Assembly (NCBI GenBank): GCA_043777755.1
Contig: JAYWHK010000319.1
Coordinates: forward strand, 1 to 6,060
Reading direction: 5' to 3'
DNA from: CANHEE01 sp043777755
Lineage (GTDB): Bacteria; Bacteroidota; Bacteroidia; Chitinophagales; Saprospiraceae
Length of the DNA stretch: 6,060 bases
In this document: positions 5,997 through 6,060 of the stretch, one piece after another
Position numbering within the stretch: position 1 is the stretch's first letter
Layout: each line of letters opens with the position of its first letter
The notes under the pieces: model-generated
Told to the model about the DNA's origin: nothing
Database searches by the model: none
The model's input: only the letters and a program-made list of their open reading frames with translations
Position numbers and translations under genes: made by a program

Positions 5997-6060
5997 GGCA
6001 TAATTTTTTTTGACACTAAAATTTTATAATTTTTTTATAATTTTTATAAAAATAAAAAAT
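5997..6060 (-). promoter_or_regulatory. AT-rich leader with phased T-tracts upstream of the fibre gene
   Basis: This stretch is almost entirely A and T. Runs of T on the plus strand at about 6022-6025, 6030-6036 and 6041-6045 are spaced about 10 bases apart, a pattern that bends DNA and often lies near promoters. TTTTATAAT occurs at 6022-6030 and again at 6033-6041. No TAnnTTTG element is seen. An ATG at 5999-6001 opens a short frame (MPKISKTGTSSIY, then TAA) in a different frame from the repeats. The call as a promoter region is weak. Confidence 0.3.

Overview
The window looks like a chromosomal segment of a low-GC member of the Bacteroidota. Three observations point there: two copies of the phylum-type promoter element TAnnTTTG at regulated promoters, little sign of Shine-Dalgarno sequences, and a large repetitive tail-fibre-like S74 protein of a type common in that phylum. 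No genus can be named from the sequence alone. No RNA gene, CRISPR array or insertion sequence was seen.

All supported genes lie on the minus strand, so transcription runs from high to low coordinates. From about 6001 down to 3009 is a large repeat-built surface or fibre protein (GIGTxTP modules, a YadA-like beta-roll stretch, C-terminal S74 intramolecular chaperone). Its reading frame is broken by an in-frame TAG at 5595-5597 and its 5' end is abnormal, so it is either a decaying gene, a recoded or read-through gene, or a silent cassette. Next come a Crp/Fnr-family regulator (2348-2917), a hydrolase of the 2,4-diacetylphloroglucinol hydrolase (PhlG) family (1488-2285), and a berberine-bridge-type FAD oxidoreductase with both predicted flavin-attachment residues (89-1417).

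The most interesting signal is regulatory. A perfect 24-bp sequence occurs twice, at 1462-1485 and 2962-2985. Each copy lies 44 bases upstream of a start codon and 17 bases upstream of a perfect TAnnTTTG element, with identical geometry. One copy fronts the regulator gene and the other the flavoenzyme gene. The operator would be centred near -40, the class II activator position. I infer that the Crp/Fnr protein controls itself and the oxidoreductase, with the hydrolase gene between them reached by read-through past a hairpin at 2300-2332. Together the three genes look like a small inducible module for modifying or breaking down an acylated phenolic compound. The substrate and inducer are unknown.

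No gene-free stretch exceeds 91 bases, apart from the edges of the broken fibre gene.
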